From Neoceratodus forsteri (taxonomy: Eukaryota; Chordata; Ceratodontiformes; Ceratodontidae), in the NCBI GenBank assembly GCA_016271365.2, contig CM028129.1, positions 1,005,343,501 to 1,005,407,500 on the forward strand: DNA of 64,000 bases, in the 5' to 3' direction. The notes beneath the pieces are model-generated. The model worked only from the letters and a program-made list of their open reading frames with translations, was not told the DNA's origin and did not search any database. A program made the translations under genes and the position numbers. Each line of letters begins with the position of its first letter. Within the stretch, counting starts at the first letter, position 1. This document shows positions 22,411 through 33,935 of this stretch, one piece after another.

Positions 22411-24289
22411 ATTTAGTGTTATGCAAAGTATGCATGTGTGTAGTACCCTTGTTTACTGGGGGGGGGGGCATTTTTGAGTGCATGTATGGCCAGAATTGCC
22501 ATTTTTTTTGTTTGTTTGTTTGTTGGGCTGCATGTTGACTCAGTAGTCTTCCTCCCATCTCTGAAGTGGGGAGGGAGGACTCAACCTTCTTTTCTCCAAT
22601 CGTAATGCAAGTATGCCCACTACCTCCTGCTGTCTGTCCTGCCCACACTACCTTCTCTGTCCAAGACGTGCTCTCTCCCTCTTTCTTTTTCTTGTACGCA
22701 TGCACCCTAGGGGACACTTGATGAGGTGAGCATCCATTTCTCAGTTTTGGTGGCATTCATTAAGCGGTCTCTTGATGACTAACTGTGCGCTCAAGAAAGT
22801 CCTGTCAGACCAGCCCACTGGTGCAGCAGTAGCACTGCCACTTGTGATGACGATGACCCAGGATCAGAAGTGATCTTGGGAGTCAGAGGGCCAACATGGT
22901 GGGGTAGGAGGATCGAGCATCCCATAGACTGCTGTCCTCCTCTGGGGGGAGGTTGGGGAAGTCACCGATGCAGTTCTGACCCCTTGCAACAGTCAGGGGT
23001 CTGACTGCTGGGGTTGGCTCTAGCTGGAGGGTGTGCCAGACATACAACCATGTGCCATTTACATCATTGCCCATTACCACCCTCCTCGGGGGAAGAAAAA
23101 AAACAGGAGGAAAAAAATTCCAACTGGCAGGCTGAAGCCTCCTCCTCACAGGCTCTGCACCTGCCTACCGGTCTCACTGGTCACATCTGAGTTAAAACTC
23201 CTCCTGGGATTAGGGGCTAGTTCAAGGGGGACTCCATCATGAGGGGTAAGCCATGGAGCACAGTAGACTGGATGGTAAATCCTGGAGATGGTGGGGCAAA
23301 GGAGCTGGGGGAATGGATATGCTGAATGGGGCTGGCTGATGGAAGGAGGCATGAAGCATACTAAACATTAACAAAAAAAAAATGAAAAGAAAGTCCTGTC
23401 AGCCAGGTGACTGAGTGAGGTGAGGCAGTCAGCTCGTGGTGAGTGAGTGTGAGACCCGCTGCGTAGCACAGAGTGAACGAGATGGACAGTCTGGTCGGTG
23501 GTCATCAAGGTCAGAGGTCAGGAGCTGAGCTATGGCCTGTCTGAGCTAAAGGAGGTTGAAAAGGTCAGAACATGGAATGGAGTACGAACCAAAGGTATCT
23601 GCAGCCTACTGCAAAGGCAGATGCCAGTGACAGCTAGTACTCAGGTCGGGAAGGATGAGTTTGCTTTGCTTTGCAAACTGCAGCAGGTGCACCTATCTTT
23701 TGTACTTTCAGAATTGTGCATGGAGCATGAATTACATGAATAGCCAAAAATCTCAAGTTCTGATGTGTTGGGAAAAGATAACAGGTAAAAGCAATGAGTA
23801 CTGGCTTTTCATAACGTGAAACAACTAAGAGAATGGGCTGATTTCATTACATATGAAGCACTGTGCTTGTCGAATTTCATGTGCTTTAATTGTTTAGATC
23901 TAAGCGAATTATAACAGTGGTGGCAGTTACTGCAAACTTATTTGCCCTACATTATAACTGCGTACATCTGTTACAGATTAAAAATGCTGTTGTCATCAAC
24001 TTGCTCAAATTAATTCTAATTAGAAAGTTTGATTAAACATGAAGGCTTCAGCAACAGCAGTCTGCTGTTAATATGTTGTTAAAAAACATTTGTCAGGTGG
24101 CCCTCATGCCTCTCAACTATCCCAGATTTTGCTTCAGAATTTTTCTCTAGCCCTCCTAAAATGTGTGCTTCCATGATAGAGCAATAGAGACTGTAAGCAC
24201 CAAATAATTTCAACTTTAAAGTTACAGACTGATATTTTCTCAGAAAATGCTTTTCAGCTAAGCCCCTTACTCTACCAGCTTTCTGAGCA
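22411..24289. other. Unassigned interval
   Basis: No gene seen. Holds a G run at 22461-22469, a (GTTT)n run at about 22508-22524, purine-rich A tracts near 23095 and 23372, and otherwise unique-looking sequence. Confidence 0.4.
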
Positions 24290-24545
24290 GATATCACCAA
24301 TATCACAAAGGGCGTAATTATAACACAGAAAAGAGGGAAAGGGTTCACACAGAGGGTGGTACATGTCTGGAATAAATTACCTGAGACGTTAGTTATGAGT
24401 GGCTATTTACAAATGTTCAAACATGGATTAAATAAGTATCTCTTGGAGTGAGGGATCCATGGTTACAACCATTGAAATATACTGTGGATGAGCTAGATGG
24501 GCGTATTGCTCCCTCTTGTCCGAAGATCCTATGTTCCTGTGTTTT
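24290..24545 (+). mobile_element. CR1 LINE 3' fragment
   Basis: Across frames the sequence reads the CR1 C-terminus: 'VVHVWNKLPETLVMSGYLQM' and 'FKHGLNKYLLE', then a 3'-UTR with 'gagctagatgggcgtattg' and 'gatcctatgttcctgtg'. This parallels the end of the CR1 copy at 45799-47338 ('agactagatgggcct...tctatgtttctatg'). It is a 5'-truncated remnant. Confidence 0.7.
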
Positions 24546-24604
24546 AAGGTGTGTCCCTAATTTTGGTTCTTTGGCCCAGATTTTCTTTAAGCCTTGTACC
24601 CAGT

Positions 24605-26255
24605 TTATTTTATTTTATTTACTTAGTTTTTGTTGACCAGCTTGGGTGCACTTGACAGGCAGTTGCCTATTTTCAGGCACGACCCAGGAGGTTACAAAGC
24701 AGCAGAGATTACAGATTCAAAGTAATAGAATATTGCTTGGTACTCAATGCAAACAGCTGAATAAAACTAACAAGTAACACACAGTAAAGGGATTCAGAAT
24801 TATGCATTACATCTTACTGATCATTCTTAACAAGAGTCTAGAGAGGCGGGGACTTAAGTTCAAGGGAGCAGTAGTAATTTATGGGGGGGGTGTAGACATA
24901 CATAGATACATAGACAGTGTCAGCAGATAAGGGCCTGTGGCCCACCCAGTCTGCCCATTTGAGCTTGTAAGTTCAGTTTATGTTTTCCTAGAAGTCTGTA
25001 GGTAGACGTCCATATGAAGTAGAGGTCTTAAGTGCATGATGGTGGGGAGGGGGGAGTTGGTCCAGGTAGGTAGGTTTTTAGAAGCAAGTACATTTGGAAT
25101 ATTGAATCAGGAAGGAGCAGAATGAACTTCTAAAGGTGTCAGCCAATTGGCAATGTCGAATAGAAGGTGGGACATTATTCCATTGTTTAGGGGCAATGGA
25201 GGAGACAGCAAGTTCATATTTAGTACGAGACCTTTGGATGGATAGCTGCTTATAGTCTAAAGACCTGAGGGAGTAGTGATTTGTGCAGAGTACTGGTGAG
25301 ACACTAAGAAGTGGGGCCTCTGACTGAGTAATGTGCTGCTGACGATTCTCCCAAGCGAAAAATCAAATAGGGCTGTAGGGGAAGGCCAACCTAACTTACT
25401 GCATAGGAGGCAATGGTGGGTGAGATGGTTACACATGACAGCAAACTGGCAGATGTTGTTATACCCTATTACCCATTTTCATAGCAGGGTATTGGAGAAG
25501 TGAGCAAAGACTGGTAGGCTGTCAGTTAATTTTGGGAGGAGCAGACTGCAGGCAATAGTGATGCGTGCTGATGGAGAGAGAGAGAGATTAGAACAAGCCT
25601 GGTACGCAATGCCTAGGTTGGAATTAACAGTCTTGCATACAGATTGAACATGGAGGGAGAAATCCAGGGTGGGGTCAAGCATGACCCCAAGGTATTTGAA
25701 AGAAGTGACAATATTTAGTGGGGTACCATTCTTGCATACCACGGTTAAGAGAGTATTTGTGTTTTTTAGCCGATGAGAGGTTCCAAGAGCATTGCCTGGG
25801 ATTTTGTGTGGTTCATGAGAAGTTTATTTTCATTGAACCAGGATTGTACAGCTTTAAGGTCTGCTGTTATGTCCCTATTGATAGCAGTTCTTTTAGAGCT
25901 ATGGCAGAGGAGCACTAGAATGTCCACATATAGTAGTGGAGTGGAGTATTTGAAACAGTGATAGATTGTCTTGATATGTAGTGAGAAAAGTAAGGGTTCT
26001 AGGACTGAACCTTGGGGAATGCCGAGTGGGTGGGTTGGGGAGATAGTCTGAAAAGGAAGAGCCAATCCTCATGCTCTGGCTTCTGTTGGAAAGGTAGCTA
26101 GAGAATCATGGAAGAGTGTGTCCTGCAATCCTCAGGAATCTAACACTGAGGAGAATGAGGTGGTTGACCGTGTCAAAAGGCTTTGTGAGGTCAATAAATA
26201 TGATGCAGGAGGTTGAAGTATGGGCAGCTTTCTGATTGCTAACTAGAGCTGATTG
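24605..26255 (-). mobile_element. LINE fragment, 2A-LINE family, minus strand
   Basis: The minus strand reads a reverse transcriptase C-terminal half. The pieces are 'IIFIDLTKPFDTVNHLILL' (about 26200), 'GIPQGSVLEPLLFSLHI', a degenerate catalytic box 'YVDILVLL' where YADD is expected, and 'FKYLGVMLDPTLDFSLHVQ' (25742-25479). The last is very similar to 'VKYLGVTLDPLLDLGHHIH' of the LINE at 33192-33935. The 3' end near 24605-24690 has the family tail. The copy is 5'-truncated and carries a short CR1 fragment at about 24893-24985. Confidence 0.8.
24893..24985 (-). mobile_element. CR1 3' end fragment
   Basis: 'acatagatacatagacagtg', 'gcagataagggcctgtgg' and 'cccagtctgcccattt' are the reverse complement of the CR1 3' terminus seen at 47285-47338 (gggcagactagatgggcc, ccttatctgcc, tctatg). 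It interrupts the 3' UTR of the LINE at 24605-26255. Confidence 0.7.
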
Positions 26256-26261
26256 AAACAG

Positions 26262-26470
26262 TGCCAGCCCAGTGGCATAGAGGTTGAGTGCTGGACATCA
26301 CTCCTCCCACTGTCCTGGTGACCTGGGTTCAGGAAAGGTTTGGGTCACTGGGGTCAGTTGGGGAGGAGAAGTTGAGTTTGTGACTGACAGCTCTCCTCTT
26401 CCAGTGGGTGGGGCCTAGCCTTGCCTCTCCTACAGTGCCACCTTGTGGAGGTGTGGTGGCAGGGCATAAC
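26262..26470 (+). mobile_element. tRNA-derived SINE
   Basis: 'agcccagtggcatagaggtt' is an A-box-like start and 'ctggtgacctgggttcagg' about 45 bp on is B-box-like. The minus-strand copy ending near 36192 has the same plan ('ctggtgacccgggttcac'). It abuts the 5' truncation point of the LINE at 24605-26255. Confidence 0.6.
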
Positions 26471-27539
26471 TCACTAGGGACAGCTGGCAGCAGATGCCAT
26501 AGTGCATGTAAACATCCACATGCACACATTCCCAGGGTCATTGTTCATTGCTAGTTGGGGGTTGAAGCAGGCATATGAAGGCTCACTTGCCTGCTTCTAC
26601 TGGCTCCACCACTCAAGACCCCTGCTGACTTCTGGATGTATGCTCTTTGGTAGAAGGATGTTCCTCCCTCACTGGATGTGTCATGGGGGGGGAGTAATCT
26701 ATGAGGGAACCTAGGCAGGTTAGTCTCAAGGGAGGTAGAAGATGGCAGGAGGGGCTGAAGTGCCCACTAACACCCACATGAAAAAAAATGTGTGGAAATA
26801 AAAAATAAAAAGCTGACTGAGATAGTACTTGGGGGTGGGGATGGGGATGGCAAACATTCATATTTTGTTTAGATGCAGTATTATCTTGTACAATGTTGGT
26901 GATTCATCTCTAATAAAAGCACCAAGGTTTTATTGCCACCCAGCTCAAAAGCAGTTTCTGGTGATTGAGCCACCAGCAAATGAGGTCTCAAGACTAAGAA
27001 GGTCTGAGTACCCCCACCACCACCACCACCACTATTAAGCAGAACTAGGAGAGCACATAACCAGGGATGTCAAAGAGCACACCTCCACGGCAGAGAATCT
27101 TGTGCAATGTAAACCAGCTGAATATTTTGGCCAGTTCAGTCTGATCTTGATGGATAGTGCTTCTGCTAAACCAGCTGAATGCATAGTCAGTTCTAAAATG
27201 CTTGCTGGATTTTTAGCAGTCAAGTGAAGATAGCTAAACAGAATCAAAATGTATTCTATATTTTAGACAAAAATAAATAAGTAAAATTGCTAATGTGAGT
27301 GAGGTGGGAGCAGTTGAAAGTATCAAAGTTGAGCAGTGCAGAGCCCAACCCTGGAACTTCAAGTCCAGCAGCAGTGCAGTAGGCATCCAGAGACAACTGG
27401 AGAGACACAGTCAATAATGCCAGGGGTGGGGCTGGCTTTGGATATGTCTGTGCCATCCTTCTCTTGTATGACTATAATGCTGTGTTTAGGGTCTGACAGT
27501 GGAGGCTGGGGAGGGGCAAGTGGGGTGTGCCAGTCCTCC
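26471..27539. other. Unassigned interval
   Basis: No gene. Holds a short (CAC)n run at about 27015-27033. A pair of diverged repeats containing 'aaccagctgaat' lies at 27111 and 27169 (58 bp apart). Confidence 0.4.
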
Positions 27540-27745
27540 TTATATCATGTTTCACATAGGGTCCAAATGGCCCTGCATGTCCTGCTTCATGCAGGGTCAG
27601 ACAGGCCCTATATGAAGCAAGTTAGGACTCAGCTCCAGTTTTGTGTAGTTATGAGTTAGGTCCTGTGTGGCACAGGGCCCATAGGGCTCTGTGTGTCCTG
27701 CTTTGTGCAGGACTTGCACAAAGCATGTTATGGCTCTACTTTTTG
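27540..27745 (+). repeat. Internally repeated family, copy 2
   Basis: Same alternating blocks as 22220-22410: 'gaagcaagttaggactcag' and 'cctgcatgtcctgcttcatg', each present more than once. Class unknown. Confidence 0.55.
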
Positions 27746-28120
27746 AAAAAGTAAGAAAATGCATAGCAAAAAGTTATGTCAATATCTAGTTGGGGTTCCA
27801 TATTCATAAAAAGAGAGAAATGTGGCATTAGGGCTGTTTCAGCCCCAATGGCCATACTCCTCTCCAGTCCCTAACCACCCAGCCTTTTTCTAAGATCATT
27901 CTACAAGTCCAAAGTTGTGCTTCATGGGTCTGCTGCTTCAAGCTACAGCGAAGAATGTTACAACTTATCTTTGGTTTTGGTCAGGGCTTGCATGGTCTGA
28001 CATGAACAAAGTTATATGCCGTTGACTCTGGGAAATTGCCTCTTGTTAGTTTATCTAGTCATTGCGGTGGAGCTGGCCAAAAAATGGCTAGTAAATTCCA
28101 AATTCAAAAGTCTGGCTGGC
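27746..28120. other. Unassigned interval
   Basis: No gene or recognisable repeat between the 27540-27745 family and the inverted-arm structure at 28121. Confidence 0.35.
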
Positions 28121-29294
28121 TCATGCAAATGAAATTGCAAACACCTAATTCTTTGAAACATTCAATTTCCTTTTATTATAAAGTCCCATCATTTCGCCTG
28201 GCAATCAGGCTTCTTCTGGGGAACTGTAAAAGTATACAAATAATATATTTATATTACATATCAAAATAATGTTTTTACAAATTTTAAATCAATACCCAAC
28301 AATGAACAGTCTCATTTTTCGGTTGAGCTATTATCTCCAACTTCTCAATAATAATGAAATAGTGCCTATAATTTAATAATAAATAAATTATACTCAAAAT
28401 AAAATAAAATCGCAACCAAATCTCTCGGAACACCATCACTGCCAAAAGACCTGCCAATTCACCTACTCATTTAAGAGAATGGATATACAGCATACTCATA
28501 GAGTGTGTTCAGGACTTTGAAACAACAGTGTTATGGAACTTAAGGAAAGAGTATTTAGAAACGTTTTTAATTTTTTGCTACTGGAGAAATAATTAATGAT
28601 ACAGATAACCACAGAAACAAGTTGACATGCGTGCTGTTAAAGCACAAAGTTAACAATAATATAAATAGTTTTAATGATCATGGTGCCTTATTCACTTGCA
28701 GGTGGAGCATGCAATGTGACACAGAAATATTTGATAGAGCAGGACATGATTTAATCAAGGTGAATACCATGAAATGGTGTGGCAAAAGTGTTGTAATGAA
28801 TTCGTTTGAAACTAGTTTAAAGTAGTAAATATTGAACTTTTCTTTTAAGTATTAGTGAAGAAGATTTTCATTTTGAAGAAACACACTGGCATAGGCTATC
28901 TCTCTGAGAGCTCGGTTAAAAAGTAAGGCAATGTTATTTACATGCTGTAAAATTTGGTGACTGGTGTAGGGTGAAACAATTATCACATAAAATGATTTGG
29001 TTGTGATTTTATTTTATGTAGAGTATAATTTGTTTATTACTAAATTATAGGCACTATTTCATTATTATTGAGAAGTTGGAGATAATAGCTCAACCGAAAA
29101 ATGAGACTGTTGGTTGTTGGGTATTGATTTAAAATTTGTAAAACATTATTTGATATGTAATATTAAAAATATTATTTGTATACTTTTACAATTCCCCAGA
29201 AGAAGCCTGATTGCCAGGTGAATTGTTGGAACTTTATAATAAAAGAAAATTGAATGTTTCAAAGAACTAGATGTTTGCAATTTCATTTGCATGA
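28121..29294. mobile_element. 302-bp inverted arms of Penelope type
   Basis: Left arm 28121-28422 and right arm 28993-29294 are inverted copies of equal length (302 bp), about 90% alike by eye, around a 570-bp centre with no open frame. Each arm, read outward, has 'ttccccagaagaagcctg', 'attgccaggcgaaat' (left) or 'attgccaggtgaatt' (right), then 'tttataataaaag'. Penelope-like elements often occur as inverted or tandem copies with LTR-like ends that hold hammerhead ribozymes. The block CAGAAGA-stem-GAAA resembles that core with one change from CTGANGA. Class is inferred. Confidence 0.55.
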
Positions 29295-29446
29295 AAAAAG
29301 TTATGACTGATTTTGTGAAAAAAAACCATATGAGACTGGTCTCGTGTCTACTTTTGTGACCGTGGAAACTTAATAATGCATTAACATTACCTACTGTAAG
29401 ATCCCCCTGCAGGTTTTCAGGAACCTTAATACTGTCCTAACTATAC

Positions 29447-29892
29447 GGTGCTCGCTCTTAGTGAGAAAGACTGCCATATATCACTGTGGAAGCAGGACGG
29501 GGCTGCAGCACAGTAGTGAGGAGGGTGGATTGCTGGACTTCGGTTTTTGTTTTGGGTGAATTGAATTGCTGGACTTGATTTCTGCTTGATTTTCCATGGT
29601 GAAGCAGAGGAGCATTTGGACACCAAGTTTGAATTGCGCCAGCCCTATTGCCTGATTGGCTCCTCCGCGGCAGTGTCACTCAACCAGCCAGGATTTAGGC
29701 TATATTCCAGAGCCCTGTGGCTCATTGCTGCCAGCTATGAGGGACATGGGAGGTGAGGGAGACCTGGCTACAGTGTGCCAATCCCCGGGACTGACGGTGC
29801 TCGCTCTTAGTGGGAAAGACTGCCGTATATCACTGTGGAAGCGGGACAGGGCTGCAGTACAGTAGTGTGGAGGGTGGATTGCTGGACTTCGT
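29447..29892 (+). repeat. Direct repeat, 350-bp period, upstream of LINE
   Basis: 'ggtgctcgctcttagtg' starts at about 29447 and again at about 29797. After each start about 95 bp match closely, including 'agactgcc', 'tatatcactgtggaagc' and 'gagggtggattgctggactt'. The pair precedes the LINE open frame at 30634 and may be a tandem 5' UTR or promoter monomer, as in some L1 LINEs. That reading is inference. Confidence 0.7.
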
Positions 29893-30374
29893 TTTTTCTC
29901 CCTCTCACCCGCCCCGTTCCCTCCTCCCCTTAAATGCTCCATAGCCCCTCCCTCTAAGTTGGGGTGAGCCTACTGCATCCTCCTTATTGGTTGGCCTAAG
30001 CAGGCGTACTGCTGTTTCATTCTAATGTATACAATGTGGTTCTACCCTGTGCGTACTGTAGCTTCCAACTATCTAATATTTGACTGAGTCCCCGAGACCT
30101 GTTCAGCATATTATTGTCTTAAAGGCAAAGCTAGTTATGCACATTGACTGTGCAGATTTACTAATTATTGAGAAATGATCAGTGCATTGTTGTTTGAAAG
30201 TTAGGGCCAGGTTAATCCCCATGTGCAAGCACAGCAATTTTTGAAGACTGGGGCAGCTAATTATTGTCCTCACCAGCTGAGTTAGGGATTCTGCTAGGGT
30301 TCCTGTTCCCTGGAGTGTTGTAACCTCTTTATAATCACATTCTGAGCCACGTGTCAATCTTGAGGACTTTAGAC

Positions 30375-30543
30375 GCTGTATATTATGAATATTCCAATGT
30401 TTGTTCATGCATTCACTGCATGCTTTCTATCCAGGAGCTATTGTTAGTCTTCACTGGGTGCTGCATATCATGAATATTCCTATGTTTGTCCATGCATCTT
30501 CTGCCTGCTATACCTCCAGGGGCTATTGTTAGACTGTACCATT
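30375..30543 (+). repeat. Tandem duplication in LINE 5' region, 85-bp unit
   Basis: Units start at about 30375 and 30460 and share 'tgaatattcc', 'atgtttgt' with 'catgcat', and 'ggagctattgttag' or 'ggggctattgttag'. They lie between the 350-bp repeats and the open frame, so the 5' region has two layers of tandem duplication. Confidence 0.7.
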
Positions 30544-30633
30544 CTGCTGTACCTTGCCAGGGTGTGTTTTGCTGCATTTAGTCTGAAAATTATGCTGTGA
30601 TGAGGTGCTCCTATCTGTTCTAATAGGTTACTG

Positions 30634-31730
30634 GTGGGGCTGGACGTCTCTGTTCCTTGCTACTCTGCTGTGTCTCTGCAGGATACTGTGTATGATTCAG
30701 GAGGAGGCATGCAAAACATGTGGGCCCCTAAGTATCGTAGGAGTGTTGTAGACTCCCACCTTTTTCCAACTGTCCTCTTCAGTTGGCTACCAATGGCAAT
30801 GGTCCTCCCTCTCCTCATTATGGGTTGTGCACCCCGTATGGGACAATCTAAGATCTCATATGGGATACCTGATGAGAAGGATGTTACCTTCTCTAACATA
30901 ATAGCCTGTGACAGGCATTCTCCCTGGCCCATCTGTTGCCTTAATTTGCGTAGCTTCCATTATTTTGTCACAGTGGTCAGGCATTCTGGGCGCAGGTCAC
31001 CCATTAGGGTTGGCTCCCCACATCTGAGACATCTTCTCTGGCTTCTCTTGGTGATATTAGCCCTTGCTGGGGACGTGGAGCTGAACCCTGGTCCTCCAAG
31101 CTGCCCCCTCTCCTCTCCTGTGGGCTGGCTGGCTGGCAATGGGTTGAAAATTGACCATCTTAATGTACGTAGCCTTCTGCCCAACATGGCAGAACTTCTT
31201 GCCTGGGTCACCTATTATAAGCCTGACATCCTTGGGATAACCGAAACTTGGCTGAAACCCTCTATCCCAGATTCGGCCTGTGCGCTCCCTGGCTTCGACC
31301 TTGTTAGACATGACCGTCCAGGGAAGAAGGGGGGGGTGGTATACTGGTATACAGTCACCTTAACCTCTCAGTGCTAGTTTGCTCACAGCCCAAGCAGTCT
31401 TCCTGTGAACTGCTGCACACAGTGCTGTTATTGGGGAATGCTAAGAAACTGCACATTGTGTGTACCTACAATCCCCCCACTGGTGGAGTAGTGGGCTTAT
31501 CCTCCCTTCTTGACTCTGTAGGCACTAGGACGAGGAATAATGAGCTATTGATCCTAGGGGACCTCAACCTAAACTGGCTTGGAAGCAAGACCAAGCAGCA
31601 GTATGAGACATGCTCACAGGTCTCTCACTGACCACACTCATTAACGATCCCACCAGGTGGACGTCCGCTGGGGATACCGGCTCGCTTCTGGACTGGGTCG
31701 TGTCCAATAGGCATTAGAGGATCAGCTCCT
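30634..31730 (+). pseudogene. LINE ORF2 N-terminus: 2A-like motif and endonuclease
   Basis: The open frame 30634-31377 carries a hydrophobic stretch and 'LLVILALAGDVELNPGPP' (core DVELNPGP at 31072-31095), a good match to the 2A consensus D-V/I-E-x-N-P-G-P. It continues as an endonuclease with 'IDHLNVRSLLPN' and 'ILGITETWLKPS'. Frame is lost at about 31375; the next frame (31371-31631) has 'IVCTYNPPTGG' and 'LLILGDLNLNWLG'. A later piece near 31757 reads 'SITEHAPVYC', where the SDH box is expected. The ATG at 30634 is simply the first in frame; the true start is uncertain. 2A motifs make the ribosome skip a peptide bond, which would free the N-terminal peptide from the enzyme. Confidence 0.8.
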
Positions 31731-32221
31731 CTGGTACCCTTCCTGACTCTATCACCGAGCATGCCCCTGTGTATTGCATATGGAAGGTCTCGGCCTCTAA
31801 GTTCCCCCCTAAGATCATTCATGTCAGGGATTTCTCCAGGTTTGACCTTGGTACTTTTCAGGAGGATGTTATGATCACGGACTGGTCTGTAGTGATGGAG
31901 GCCCAGTGTGCTACCTCAGCTGTATTGCCTTTCTCAGCATCTTTGCGGTGCTACAGGACAAACATGCCCCTCTTGTCAGATGGAGAGTAAGGGGCAGCTA
32001 CAAAATGGCTACATGGGAGCCTCCTTGCTCTCATGAGGATGAGGGACAAATGCTGGGCCAACTTTAAGGTCTCAATGGACCAGGCCATTTTCCAGCAATA
32101 CAGGAAACTCAGGAATTAATGTTAAAAGGCTATCAGGCCTGCAAAAAGTGAGTTTTGTAAAGCCACATTACGGGCCTCAGCTAAGGACCCTAGGAGCCTC
32201 TGGAGGAATATTAAAAACATT

Positions 32222-33935
32222 ATGAGTGGTTCCTCCACCTGTGAGGCTCCTGACATGCTTATTGAGGGTGCCAGCTGCACTAATCCACTAACCATAGCAA
32301 ATGCATTTAACTCACATTTCTCAGACCTGTCTGCATTCACCCCGTTATTCTTCTCCAATGGTAGTGACAGACCAGTCCAGGCCCCTTCATCTCAGCCAGT
32401 TCCTTCCCATCATCCTCTGTTCTGCTTCAAGGCTGTAACGGTGCATGAGATGCAGAGACTGCTCTCTGGTCTCTCCCTCTTTACTAGTGCAGGTCACAAT
32501 GGTATGGAACCAAAGCTTCTCTGCCTTGCGGCCACCTACATTGCCTCCCCTGTAGCCCATATGGTCAACCTATCCCTAGCTACTGGGGTTATTCCTGACC
32601 TGTGGAAGGTGGCGAGGGTTGTGCCTATACTCAAACAGGGCAACCCTAGGATCCTAGATAGCTATCGGCCGATTGCCATCCTGCCCGCTATTGGTAAGCT
32701 TCTTGAGAGAGTCGTGGCGGGCAACTCACAGACTATATCCAGTCTCATGAGCGATTGTCTCCCTCGCAGCATGGATTCCGTAAATGTCATGGTACTACTT
32801 CTGCCCTTGTACTGTCACTTCTGGGATAAGGGCTGCTATGAGACCAGGGCAGACTTTCTGGGGTCATCTTTATTGATCTCTCTAAGGCCTTTGACCTAGT
32901 TGACCATACCTTACTATATGCGCAACTTAGGACATTGGGTCTATCCCACCTGCACTTAGGTGGTTTCACAATTACCTTCAGGGCAGGCGAACTTACTAAA
33001 TATAGTAAGATGCTCTCTGACACCACCGCTGTGTTCTCAGGGTTCCCCAGGGGTCAGTCCTTGGTCCCCTGCTCTTCTCTGTATTCGTCAATGACCGCCC
33101 CTCCTCTGTTGCCTCTTGCAAGGCCATCCTATATGCTGATGATCTCATTATTTTTACTGATGCCCGGGGCATTGGGGTCATTAATCACCAATTGAGTGAA
33201 GATTTTATGAGCATCCCATCCTGGACATCATCCCACAAGTTGGTCCTAAATCTTAGAAAGACTCAGACCATGCTGTTTGGGTCCCAGGCTAAGTTAAAGG
33301 CCTCCTCAGGCCCCTTGTGCATCTCGGGGATTGATGGTGTTCCAGTGCTCACCACCAACTCTGTCAAATATCTTGGGGTGACACTTGACCCTCTGCTCGA
33401 CCTTGGTCACCACATCCATAATGTGTGTCAGGCTGTTAACTGGAAATTGGGACTGGCTTACAGGGCGAGGAATAATCTTACCTCGGCTGCTCGCCTTGCA
33501 CTGGCCAGAGGAGTGCTCCTCCCATCTCTAGCCTATGGGCTTCTTTTGTTTGCCCGTACTACCAAGGCTCACCTCAATAGGTGGACTGTAACCTACAACA
33601 ACATCTGTCGCTTTGCTCTAGCAGTCCCTCGTCTCACTCACCATTGTGATCTGTATAGCAGGCTAAACTGGCTCTCCCCATCCAACCACATAACCTTCGT
33701 CCTGGGCTGTTTCATGGGCAAGGTTTTGGGCTCTGGCACCCCCTCTGGATTGGTGGAGCTTCTTGTGCCAGCTGCTTCCACTACCTACTCCCTAAGATCC
33801 CTGGGTCCTGCTATCCTCAAGATGCCTGTGACACACACCCAAATGGGGGATAGGGATTTCACATCCTGTGCCCCAAGACTGTGGAACTCTTTTCCTGTCC
33901 AGGTCAGGTCTGCCTCTTCCCAGGCGTATCTATGA
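32222..33935 (+). pseudogene. LINE ORF2 reverse transcriptase and C-terminus
   Basis: The frame 32222-32899 covers the start: 'HNGMEPKLLCLAATYIASPV', 'LWKVARVVPILKQGNPRIL' and 'YRPIAILPAIGKLLERVV'. Frame changes then give 'FIDLSKAFDLVDHTLLYAQL' (about 32870) and 'PQGSVLGPLLFSVF' (about 33050). The catalytic box 'ILYADDLIIF' follows, with YADD at 33132-33143 intact. The last frame (33192-33935) contains 'KYLGVTLDPLLDLG' and ends 'CAPRLWNSFPVQVRSA'. At least three frameshifts lie between pieces, so no full enzyme is encoded. The intact protein would copy the LINE RNA, and probably the SINE with the shared tail. Confidence 0.85.

Noticed and set aside
30634..30900. Separate ORF1 for the 2A-LINE
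   Set aside because: No RNA-binding, zinc-knuckle or coiled-coil pattern in the N-terminal frame; it is read as the leader of ORF2 before the 2A motif.
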